46,998 nt of DNA. Origin: Mageeibacillus sp. UBA6980 (GTDB taxonomy: Bacteria > Bacillota > Clostridia > Saccharofermentanales > Saccharofermentanaceae). The stretch is taken from assembly GCA_002450095.1 (NCBI GenBank), contig DJYK01000040.1, positions 1-46,998 on the forward strand. Direction: 5' to 3'. Positions 8,148 to 14,337 of the stretch are shown here, piece by piece. The notes beneath the pieces were generated by a model that was not told the DNA's origin, did no database searches, and saw only the letters and a program-made list of their open reading frames with translations. Numbering within the stretch: position 1 is the stretch's first letter; each line of letters starts with the position of its first letter. A program made the translations under genes and the position numbers.

Positions 8148-8921
8148 TTATTTTACCATTACTCTTCGGGATTTAAGCGTTATAAACACGACAACAGCGA
8201 GAATTACAAGACTTATCCACTGCGATGTCGAGAAAGGTCCGAATTTTCCCCTCACTTCATCACCCCGCCAAAACTCAAGGATAAACCTGAACACCGCATA
8301 CGATGCCATGTATATCTTCAGAAGATGAGGCTTTATCTTGTCCTTTCCCCCGACAAAAGCAAGTAACAAAAACAGCAACGCATCAAAAAGCGCTTCATAG
8401 AGCTGCACGGGCACGAGCGGAACTCCCGCAGGAGCCTCGCCTCCTTCCGGAAACACGACAGCAAAGTGTGATGACGTCACCGCACCGTAACAGCATCCGC
8501 CAAGAAAGCACCCTATGCGCCCGAACCCGGCCAGAACCGCTATTCCCGGAACAAGCGCCGGGTAATACTCTTTTATATCAAGCCTAAGGTACTTGGCAGT
8601 AAGGAAGGCTGCCGATATCGCACCGAGGAATCCCCCGTAGAAGACCATACCGCCCTGAGAATAGGCGATCAGTACATCGACAAACCCGTGTGTCTTAAGA
8701 TCTTGCGCTATATCCCTAACCGACAGCAGAAGATACAGGATCTTTGCACCGACGCCGGCCCCAATGAATCCGAAGGTATAAATGTATACCGCATTCTCCC
8801 AATCGAGTTTCATTTTTACGGCACGAAGAGAAACAAAAAGCAGGCCGCAGACAATGCCTGCGGCCGCCATTAATCCGTATGTCGGAATCGTTCTTCCTAA
8901 GAATTCAACTTCAGGATACAC
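8148..8921 (-). CDS. lgt: Prolipoprotein diacylglyceryl transferase
   Basis: An integral membrane enzyme that transfers diacylglycerol from phosphatidylglycerol to the lipobox Cys of prolipoproteins. The signature GFGRIGCFLGGCCYG is at about residues 134-148, the N-terminal IPTYGLMAAAGI contains the conserved Tyr-Gly, and there are about seven hydrophobic segments over 257 residues, a normal length. The start is GTG at 8921, 2 bp after the stop of the zinc-ribbon gene, with little ribosome binding site of its own, so translation is probably coupled. At least three lipoprotein genes in this window would be substrates. Confidence 0.95.
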   Translation of the reverse strand: MYPEVEFLGRTIPTYGLMAAAGIVCGLLFVSLRAVKMKLDWENAVYIYTFGFIGAGVGAKILYLLLSVRDIAQDLKTHGFVDVLIAYSQGGMVFYGGFLGAISAAFLTAKYLRLDIKEYYPALVPGIAVLAGFGRIGCFLGGCCYGAVTSSHFAVVFPEGGEAPAGVPLVPVQLYEALFDALLFLLLAFVGGKDKIKPHLLKIYMASYAVFRFILEFWRGDEVRGKFGPFSTSQWISLVILAVVVFITLKSRRVMVK

Positions 8922-8923
8922 GA

Positions 8924-9649
8924 TCAGAGGTTAGCTGCACACATATAAACTACGATCGAGAAGATAATCGAGAGAACGATAGATACGATGGAAACGATAA
9001 GCGCTGCCGTTCCCAGACCTCCCTTATAGCCCTTACTCTTGGAAATAATAGCGAGGATGAGACCTGCGATGGAGCAAAGAGGTCCGATGCAGGGAACGAT
9101 GCATCCCGCGATAGCGAGGATGAGACCGATCAGAGCGAGGTTGTATCCTGCAGGCTTAGGCTCGGAAGGAGCTGCCGGTGCGCCGTAAGAAGATGTCTGC
9201 TTCTGAGGCTGCATAGGTGCAGGTACAAAGTTATCGGGATCGGAATAATCTGCCTGTACGGGAGCAGATGCGGCAACAGGTGCGCTGTGATCAGGCTCTG
9301 CGGGAACAAAATTATCAGGATCGACCTTAGCAGGCTCGACCGGAGCATATGCAGGAGCAACTTCTTCTGCAGCAACGGGCTCTGCTAACGGCTCTGTGAT
9401 CTGATCAACAGGTGTAGTATCGTAAGCAGGCTCAGACGGAACGGAAATCGTCTCATCTGCCGCTACGGCAGCCTCTGCGGCAACTGCTGCCTCAGCAGCC
9501 TCGGCAGCCTCGGCAGCAACGGGAACAGCCTCTTCGACCTTCTCCTCGACAACCTCTTTTGCAGCAGGTGCGGGTGCACCGCAGGCTACACAAAACTTAC
9601 CTTCATTCTCCTGTCCGCAGGACGGACAAATCCACTTATTCTCAACCAT
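8924..9649 (-). CDS. Zinc-ribbon protein with Ala/Glu/Pro-rich linker and two membrane helices
   Basis: Residues 7-24 form a zinc ribbon (CPSCGQENEGKFCVACG). Residues 30-165 are low complexity: AAEAAEAA-type repeats, then two copies of DPDNFVPA. The C-terminal 70 residues contain two hydrophobic helices separated by a short loop containing KSKGYKGGLG, as in DUF4190 proteins. It is probably a membrane protein with a cytoplasmic zinc ribbon. The start is ATG after GGAGGTCTAAT. It precedes lgt in the same operon. Function unknown. Confidence 0.8.
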   Translation of the reverse strand: MVENKWICPSCGQENEGKFCVACGAPAPAAKEVVEEKVEEAVPVAAEAAEAAEAAVAAEAAVAADETISVPSEPAYDTTPVDQITEPLAEPVAAEEVAPAYAPVEPAKVDPDNFVPAEPDHSAPVAASAPVQADYSDPDNFVPAPMQPQKQTSSYGAPAAPSEPKPAGYNLALIGLILAIAGCIVPCIGPLCSIAGLILAIISKSKGYKGGLGTAALIVSIVSIVLSIIFSIVVYMCAANL

Positions 9650-9740
9650 ATTAGACCTCCATTTAATAAAGACTATGTCAATTTTATTTTTAGATTAGTA
9701 AGTTGTCAATTATTATTGTGCTAATTTGATCCCTAAATAC

Positions 9741-9770
9741 TTGACAATTCTGCACCCCATGCCATATAAT
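9741..9770 (+). promoter_or_regulatory. Promoter of tRNA-Thr
   Basis: TTGACA, 18 bp, TATAAT: both boxes are perfect consensus. The -10 box ends 14 bp before the tRNA, as is common for stable RNA genes. Confidence 0.85.
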
Positions 9771-9783
9771 CTCATTCGCGTAC

Positions 9784-9859
9784 GCCGCCTTAGCTCAGTT
9801 GGTAGAGCAGCTGATTTGTAATCAGCAGGTCGTGGGTTCGAGTCCCACAAGCGGCTCCA
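9784..9859 (+). tRNA. tRNA-Thr (anticodon TGT), integration target
   Basis: The 76-nt cloverleaf has anticodon loop TTTGTAA closed by GCTGA/TCAGC, T-arm GTGGG-TTCGAGT-CCCAC, discriminator T and an encoded CCA. The acceptor stem GCCGCCT/AAGCGGC has one C6-A67 mismatch. The 3' 45 bases lie inside the left copy of a 46-bp direct repeat, whose other copy is 9.2 kb downstream, so the gene is the attachment site of the integrated element and its present 3' end is part of attL. Confidence 0.95.
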
Positions 9860-9860
9860 G
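9815..9860 (+). repeat. attL, 46-bp direct repeat
   Basis: The repeat begins TTTGTAATCAGCAGG in the anticodon loop and ends GGCTCCAG just past the tRNA CCA. It is identical to 18988-19033. Confidence 0.95.
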
Positions 9861-9865
9861 ATAGC

Positions 9866-9904
9866 AAAAGCCCCGTATATCAAACGTTTACGGGGTTTTA
9901 TTTT
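9866..9904 (+). terminator. Element-borne terminator behind tRNA-Thr
   Basis: CCCCGTA (9871-9877) and TACGGGG (9889-9895) form a stem followed by TTTTATTTT. It lies inside the element and resembles, with the same stem, the terminator beyond attR, so tRNA transcription still ends correctly after integration. Confidence 0.85.
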
Positions 9905-10259
9905 ACCTCTTAACGGATCCCGTCCACCCCCTCAAAATACCATTTTGCCGACTGTTTGCCGACTACTCGCAAAGACAGACACGCAAGACATAATTTATTA
10001 TTTGTTATTCTTGTTATTTTGTTACACACAAGCGGAAACGCCCGAAAACAAAGACATATAGCATATATAAATATAAATATTATTTTGTTACAAAATGTTA
10101 TTTATGTTATATACCCCTTTACCCTTTGCACCGTCTCCCGTTGATTGTTTATAACTGTATCAGGTGAACGGATCCGGGACGCGCGCCGTTGTAGTCCTTT
10201 TATCCCGTCTGAGTCACGGCGGAAGCGCCCGGAGACGTTGCCAGCGACGGGGGGACACA
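9905..10259. other. Left end of the element, no gene
   Basis: This 355-bp stretch holds the paired integrase arm-type repeats at 9944-9964, a very AT-rich tract (about 9985-10120) containing ATTTTGTTAC twice, and then a GC-rich leader (10170-10255). A possible promoter is TTGCAC, 18 bp, TATAAC near 10127-10156. No convincing reading frame is present before 10260. Confidence 0.6.
9944..9964 (+). repeat. Left arm-type integrase sites (tandem pair)
   Basis: TTTGCCGACT occurs at 9944-9953 and again at 9955-9964, 11 bp apart. The same pair with the same 11-bp spacing occurs at the other end at 18849-18868, so these are probable binding sites of the integrase N-terminal domain. Confidence 0.75.
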
Positions 10260-10685
10260 ATGCGATTTATATATAACTATTCTCATTTCATACGGAAGCG
10301 ATACAACGGCCACACATTGTGCGAGCTTAAGCCGTGGATGTTAGAAACATTAGCAAGTGCTTTATCATGTGTTTTGTATCCTCAGACAATAGCAGCAACA
10401 CCGCGGGAATGCTACGAAGCAATGAATTATATCTTTTATCGTTCCGAGGGTTACGAAACGGAAGCGGCGGAGCTTCTCCGGCAATGTTACCGCGACAGGA
10501 ACGAACGGACAAAGAGTTATTACACCAGGGCGGAAGCAATGCAAAAAGATGAAACATGGAACGACACAAACCGCTATTTTGTAACGTGTCTCGAGATCCT
10601 CGCACAACGGCCAACAAAGAAATCATGGAAACGTTTCACATACGGGTTTAACACACCTAACACCCCTCGATCACACGATATATAA
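10260..10685 (+). CDS. Element orphan protein, 141 aa
   Basis: I do not recognise the family. The product is basic and mostly helical, with aromatic-rich segments (FIYNYSHFIRKRY; YEAMNYIFYRSEGYETEAAELLRQCYRDR). The ATG at 10260 follows GGGGGACACA; an upstream in-frame ATG at 10164 would add an Arg-rich tail with no ribosome binding site. It is the first rightward gene of the element and is followed after 72 bp by another orphan on the same strand. No membrane segment or signal peptide is seen. Confidence 0.6.
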   Translation: MRFIYNYSHFIRKRYNGHTLCELKPWMLETLASALSCVLYPQTIAATPRECYEAMNYIFYRSEGYETEAAELLRQCYRDRNERTKSYYTRAEAMQKDETWNDTNRYFVTCLEILAQRPTKKSWKRFTYGFNTPNTPRSHDI

Positions 10686-10757
10686 AAAATAATACGCACG
10701 GGCGGGAGAATACGACGGCAAATTGTACAATTATTAGGACAGGGGGCACACCGCAAA

Positions 10758-11216
10758 ATGACAGATAAAGCATATAATTTGAAACTATGGTTTTATGATT
10801 TGAAAGACTTCGAAAGACAGGCGGAGAAGTCCCGGGCGCACTTCCTGGAATACGACATAAACGCAGGGCGCCTTGTTAGTTCGTACGAATACCGAACACA
10901 CGCCAACGGCGGAACAGCTCCCGACAAAGTGTTAATAAACCGTATCATGCGTAAACAGGAATTATATAACCGCTGGCAAAACGATTTAACACAATACATC
11001 ACCGAGACAATGAAGCGTTACAACCTCATAAACGAATACCCGGACAGTTACGGCCGGGCGTTCATGATCGAACACTATTTGTTAAACAAGAAGTTAAAAG
11101 ACATGAGTAAAAAGAGGGGAGACGATACACCCGGAGAGTACACGGAGAAGTACATCATCAAATTGATAAATAACGCCCTGGAATACCTCGCGGAGCTCGA
11201 GAACATCCCCGGATAA
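10758..11216 (+). CDS. Element orphan protein, 152 aa
   Basis: Not recognised. The sequence is charged and helical (DLKDFERQAEKSRAHFLEYD; LINRIMRKQELYNRWQNDLTQYITETMKRYN), resembling in general composition the small sigma-like or ArpU-like late regulators of phages, but I see no defined helix-turn-helix. The start has an ACAGGGGGCAC ribosome binding site. It is the second gene of the left rightward pair and ends just before a GC-rich hairpin. Confidence 0.65.
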   Translation: MTDKAYNLKLWFYDLKDFERQAEKSRAHFLEYDINAGRLVSSYEYRTHANGGTAPDKVLINRIMRKQELYNRWQNDLTQYITETMKRYNLINEYPDSYGRAFMIEHYLLNKKLKDMSKKRGDDTPGEYTEKYIIKLINNALEYLAELENIPG

Positions 11217-11225
11217 TATCAGATA

Positions 11226-11260
11226 CAAAAAGCCCCGGGCGTGGTGTCCCGGGGTGTACT
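11226..11260 (+). terminator. GC-rich hairpin after the left rightward genes
   Basis: CCCCGGG (11233-11239) and CCCGGGG (11248-11254) form a 7-bp stem. The following tract is T-poor, so termination may be weak. Confidence 0.5.
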
Positions 11261-11353
11261 ACGTTCGTTTGTTTCTGTATAATCTAACTGCATATACCAA
11301 GATATATACATCTTGTGTGTGATGTTTGTTTGTACGTCCGCGAGTGCTGGCAT

Positions 11354-11584
11354 TCACTTGCGGGCGTTTTTCTTGAAGTCATATTCATGTTGATTTAACC
11401 ACGTTGACGCGTCATGCGTTAAATCAGCTAACAAGTTAAGCGCGGGGCTGTTCCAACATGACGTAGGACGGCCGCCACTCCACTCGGCATCCTCAGCCGA
11501 TGACAATATCATCAGCCACCCGGCCACACCGTCAAGCACGCTGTTAATCGTTTCAATTTCGCTATCTTCTTTTAAGATAAACAT
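11354..11584 (-). CDS. Element small protein, 76 aa
   Basis: Not recognised. It starts with MFILKEDSEIETINSVLDGVAGW and contains a Trp/Ser-rich middle. GAGGTG lies 8 bases upstream of the ATG, overlapping the end of the preceding 51-aa gene, which supports translation as the last gene of the leftward four-gene operon that starts at 12516. An inverted repeat (GTCCGCGAGTG ... CACTTGCGGGC) overlaps its stop codon. Confidence 0.6.
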   Translation of the reverse strand: MFILKEDSEIETINSVLDGVAGWLMILSSAEDAEWSGGRPTSCWNSPALNLLADLTHDASTWLNQHEYDFKKNARK

Positions 11585-11591
11585 TTTTGCT

Positions 11592-11747
11592 TCACCTCGC
11601 TTCGTTTTCTTTTATGGCTTCATCCAACCAAGTGACAAACTGTATTTTGTCCGTATCGTTCAACTTGCAAAATTGGTTGTTCATTGCCAAAAACAATTTC
11701 ATGTTAGCCTTAAAAAGTTCTATCATTTCTTTTAACTGTTCGCTCAT
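11592..11747 (-). CDS. Element small protein, 51 aa
   Basis: A short helical protein (MSEQLKEMIELFKANMKLF at the start, ending DEAIKENEAR). Its ATG overlaps the TGA of the 169-aa gene upstream (ATGA), and AAGGA lies 13 bases upstream, so it is probably translated by coupling. Amphipathic helix spacing suggests an oligomerising or regulatory peptide, but nothing specific can be assigned. Confidence 0.6.
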   Translation of the reverse strand: MSEQLKEMIELFKANMKLFLAMNNQFCKLNDTDKIQFVTWLDEAIKENEAR

Positions 11748-12253
11748 ATTGTGTTATTGTCCTTTCTTATATTTAGCAGCGTCTCCGCTTCCGTTCCTGG
11801 CGTTGTCTCCCGTCCTAAGACATAACCGATCAACAACACCCGTTTGATTAAATAAGAATCCCGCGGGGCGTCCGTGTACGATAACGCCCTTATCAGTTCT
11901 TTGTATAACGTCTCATTCTTTACCAGCAACCGCCAAACGGTTAATAAATTTTCGTTTGTGTTATCTTCCGAGACGGGAGCCGGCACCAGCTCGCGCAACA
12001 CCTTTAATTTGTCCGCTGGCAATGCTGTTATAACTTCTACTAAGTCCGTGTTATCGTCACACGCCTCAGAGAACATACGCAACGCTTCCGCGTATTGCTT
12101 CCGTGTTCGCTTGTATAAATACTTAGCGTGCTTCCGTGCGCTCTTCGAATACCTTTTGTCATGGTATAAATCAAAGAGTAAATAAAACATATCTGATAAC
12201 AGATCTGTTAAACGTTCGAACGTGTTAATAAAACGCCCCGCGTCAATCCTCAT
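11744..12253 (-). CDS. Element orphan protein, 169 aa
   Basis: Not recognised. It is a highly charged helical protein with a basic stretch (KRYSKSARKHAKYLYKRTRKQYAE) and acidic C-terminal half. It overlaps both neighbours by 4 bp (ATGA at each junction), so the leftward operon is translated as a tightly coupled unit. The basic stretch could contact nucleic acid; that is inference only. Confidence 0.65.
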   Translation of the reverse strand: MRIDAGRFINTFERLTDLLSDMFYLLFDLYHDKRYSKSARKHAKYLYKRTRKQYAEALRMFSEACDDNTDLVEVITALPADKLKVLRELVPAPVSEDNTNENLLTVWRLLVKNETLYKELIRALSYTDAPRDSYLIKRVLLIGYVLGRETTPGTEAETLLNIRKDNNTI

Positions 12254-12516
12254 TTTCTTTTACTCTTTCCCGCTTGCAAAATGTAGTTCTGTAAGCGCTC
12301 GACATTGTGGAATAATTCCACATCAACCAGCTGTTGAATTTCTCGAAACAAATCGAGATCCTGAGAAGCTCCCCCACCGTCACCGAAGGACAGCCGCGCC
12401 CGGATCCGTTCGGAAATCTTAATACAGATTATTTCTGCGTCCCTTGCAGCGTTCCGCGCTTCCAGCTTCGATATATGCCGGGAGTCCTCGAACGGTACAC
12501 CTTTAATAATTGCCAT
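12250..12516 (-). CDS. Element small protein, 88 aa, first gene of leftward operon
   Basis: Not recognised. It begins MAIIKGVPFEDSRHISKLEARNAARDAEI and is predicted helical with a Gly-rich centre (FGDGGGAS). The ATG follows AACGAGGTGAAAAC. It is the first gene after the control region shared with the divergent XRE repressor, so it would be the first gene expressed on derepression. Confidence 0.65.
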   Translation of the reverse strand: MAIIKGVPFEDSRHISKLEARNAARDAEIICIKISERIRARLSFGDGGGASQDLDLFREIQQLVDVELFHNVERLQNYILQAGKSKRK

Positions 12517-12542
12517 GTTTTCACCTCGTTTCTGTTAGTGTT

Positions 12543-12598
12543 TGTAAGACGCTTGTCTTACATGTAACAACATTACTATTACATTTTGTAATTGTCAA
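12543..12598 (-). promoter_or_regulatory. Leftward operon promoter with operator palindromes
   Basis: On the minus strand TTGACA lies at 12598-12593 and a weak TAATGT box at 12575-12570 (17 bp). Three palindromes crowd the region: TGTAAGAC-N4-GTCTTACA (12543-12562), TTACATGTAA (12558-12567) and ATTACATTTTGTAAT (12578-12592, in the promoter spacer). They share the half-site TTACA/TGTAA and are probable operators of the adjacent XRE protein. Confidence 0.65.
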
Positions 12599-12621
12599 GT
12601 TATTATTTGTAAGAATATAGT

Positions 12622-12650
12622 TTTACATTTAACAATATGTGTTTTATAAT
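12622..12650 (+). promoter_or_regulatory. Promoter of the element repressor
   Basis: TTTACA, 17 bp, TATAAT upstream of the XRE gene. The -35 box sits in another TTTACATTTAACA half-site, so the repressor could control its own synthesis. Confidence 0.75.
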
Positions 12651-12685
12651 CCTGTTATCATACAAAACAAGGGAGATTTATAAAA

Positions 12686-12904
12686 ATGCCTTTATCTAAT
12701 GCCGAACGTATACGAATAATAGCGAAAAGACGCGGCGTCAAACTATGTCAGATTGCTGACGCCTTAAGCATGACACGACAAAGCCTTAATAGTAAATTCA
12801 ACCGCGACACATTCACACCCGAGGAGCTTAACATAATATGCGAGCTTCTTAACTGCACGCATGAGGAATATTTCACACTTAACGACACCGGGGAGCGAAT
12901 TTGA
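12686..12904 (+). CDS. XRE-family repressor of the element
   Basis: A 72-residue Cro/CI-type DNA-binding protein, essentially only a helix-turn-helix domain (IAKRRGVKLCQIADALSMTRQSLNSKFNRD). It is divergent from the leftward four-gene operon, and the shared 169-bp control region carries several TTACA/TGTAA palindromes. The arrangement matches a lysogeny-type or Stl-type switch. The protein has no cleavage or peptidase domain, so induction would have to come from an anti-repressor or competing protein. Confidence 0.85.
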   Translation: MPLSNAERIRIIAKRRGVKLCQIADALSMTRQSLNSKFNRDTFTPEELNIICELLNCTHEEYFTLNDTGERI

Positions 12905-12971
12905 TATAATTCTTTATAGTGTCGTTCTTCGATGCTAAACCTCAGAAATGAGCTGTTGACGGACGATCTAA

Positions 12972-13014
12972 AAAAACGCCTTTTCTGCACTATGGGGATC
13001 AGGCGTTTTTGTTT
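12972..13014 (+). terminator. Terminator of the element repressor
   Basis: AAAAACGCCT (12972-12981) and AGGCGTTTTT (13001-13010) form a 10-bp stem followed by GTTT; a strong intrinsic terminator that could act on both strands. Confidence 0.8.
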
Positions 13015-13075
13015 ATAAGAAAATCCTTGCGCCAACCTCTTCGGATTCTTCCTAAGGTAGTCGTGATTCAATGAA

Positions 13076-13112
13076 AAAGAGGTCAGGTATCATTTTGATA
13101 CCGAACCCCTTT
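13076..13112. repeat. Interrupted long hairpin
   Basis: GGTATCA-TTT-TGATACC (13086-13102) is extended outward, after a 2-base bulge on each side, by AAAGAGGT against ACCCCTTT (one mismatch). Confidence 0.6.
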
Positions 13113-13189
13113 TGTACGTTTATCTTGTGTATGCTACGTTTTCGGTAGCCTTCGCTCCGTTCTTTGCGGGTTGCGCTACGGTTTACTGG

Positions 13190-13223
13190 TTGAACGATTA
13201 CCCAATTCTGGGTAGTCGTTCAA
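13190..13223. repeat. 15-bp hairpin next to the GTG-start gene
   Basis: TTGAACGATTACCCA and TGGGTAGTCGTTCAA pair over 15 bp with one G-T pair and a 4-base loop. It abuts the stop codon of the minus-strand gene at 13224. Confidence 0.7.
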
Positions 13224-13418
13224 TTATAGTATTGCTACCTCCGGATGTTCCTTAGCCATCATGTTAATATAATCCATTTGTTTCCGATAATTCTTATAAC
13301 TTTCCTGAGCCTGCGGAGGAGCAGAGGCATTAATTACTTCTCGCTCAATTCCTTCAGGCGTAAGTTCAACATGATACCATTCCGGGTTGCTTTTCCAAAA
13401 TAGATCCAAGCGTATCAC
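13224..13418 (-). CDS. Element small protein, 64 aa (GTG start)
   Basis: Not recognised. The GTG start at 13418 is set by an excellent AGGAGG seven bases upstream. The sequence begins (M)IRLDLFWKSNPEWYHVELTPEGIEREV and ends with a helical KNYRKQMDYINMMAKEHPEV segment. It is the last gene of the leftward replication operon, 128 bp beyond the 236-aa gene and separated from it by a hairpin terminator, so it may be expressed separately. Confidence 0.65.
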   Translation of the reverse strand: MIRLDLFWKSNPEWYHVELTPEGIEREVINASAPPQAQESYKNYRKQMDYINMMAKEHPEVAIL

Positions 13419-13473
13419 TTTAACACCTCCTCCCTTGCAGTTGGATTATAGCACCTTGTCTGCGTCATACACA

Positions 13474-13504
13474 AACACCCGTCGAGAAGATCCCGGCGGG
13501 TGTT
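13474..13504 (-). terminator. Terminator after the 236-aa gene
   Basis: AACACCCG (13474-13481) and CGGGTGTT (13497-13504) form an 8-bp stem; on the minus strand TGTGTAT follows. It would end transcripts of the replication operon. Confidence 0.65.
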
Positions 13505-13546
13505 ATGTTTGAGGTAATAGCATAATTCAATTGCTTTTTTGTACTC

Positions 13547-14257
13547 TTAAAGCCCTACGGCCTTACGCATGATAACTTCCTGATATGCTGCGTTTATCGT
13601 TTCCAGCTTCCCCGTGCTCATGCCGTCGAATGTTTCACCGTACAAAGGCGCGAGCTTGTCAACTTCTGTGTTAATACTGTAAACATGACTAAAGATGTTT
13701 ATCAAATCGTCATTATGTGCGGCGGAGTTCTCGCACGTCTCGACATGATCGATTATCTTATCTGTAACAGCTTTGATACTATCATCCGTTAACGTTTCCT
13801 TTACCAGCAGCGCGGCAATGTCTGCAGGTGCGACCAGCAACAAGGCGTTGAGTGCTGCAAAGTTTCCACGGAAACTACGCGCAATAGATCCGACAACAGA
13901 CGGGGACAAAGACACCGTTATATTATCCTTGCTGTTGTTTATAATCATCAACGCATTTGTAAGTGCGTTATCTTCGAACACATCCGAAGCGTTAATAATT
14001 GCGCTTGTTGTCTCCCGGAGCTCTTCCGCCCTTGCCTTAATGAGATCCAGGGACGCGGCAATCTTTCCGGCGCTGGTCGTCCTCTTTCCCTCATTCAATT
14101 CCGCTTTGTACTCTTCGGAATATGTACTATTTCCGTTTATATCCCTTACGGCGGAAGCATAATCGACAACCGTTTCAGAAATAGATATTACATAATTCTT
14201 GATAAAGCGTAACGCTGCCTTTGCGTTCTTCAAGTTCTTATCTGTAATTTGACTCAT
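13547..14257 (-). CDS. Element orphan protein, 236 aa
   Basis: Not recognised. It is predicted all-helical and soluble, with no cysteines in a metal-binding pattern and only mild hydrophobic stretches (FAALNALLLVAPADIAALLV). It follows the primase-helicase gene after an 80-bp gap; GAAAGGA lies 14 bases upstream of the ATG, which is rather far. Its position suggests a role in element replication or partition, or an interaction with a helper; this is inference. Confidence 0.65.
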   Translation of the reverse strand: MSQITDKNLKNAKAALRFIKNYVISISETVVDYASAVRDINGNSTYSEEYKAELNEGKRTTSAGKIAASLDLIKARAEELRETTSAIINASDVFEDNALTNALMIINNSKDNITVSLSPSVVGSIARSFRGNFAALNALLLVAPADIAALLVKETLTDDSIKAVTDKIIDHVETCENSAAHNDDLINIFSHVYSINTEVDKLAPLYGETFDGMSTGKLETINAAYQEVIMRKAVGL

Positions 14258-14337
14258 AGCTTGTATAAATATCCTTTCTTAATTGTTCTTTGTTTACCTT
14301 TACCCGGTTTAATGCGTTGCCGGAGCGCCTCAAACAA

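Larger units (their letters stand above)
12905..13223. other. Non-coding hairpin-rich region of the element
   Basis: There is no gene in these 319 bp. They hold three long hairpins: the repressor terminator (12972-13010), an interrupted stem at 13076-13112 and a 15-bp stem at 13190-13223. Such density suggests transcription end points for both strands, a structured RNA or a replication origin for the primase-helicase; nothing decides between these. Confidence 0.5.
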
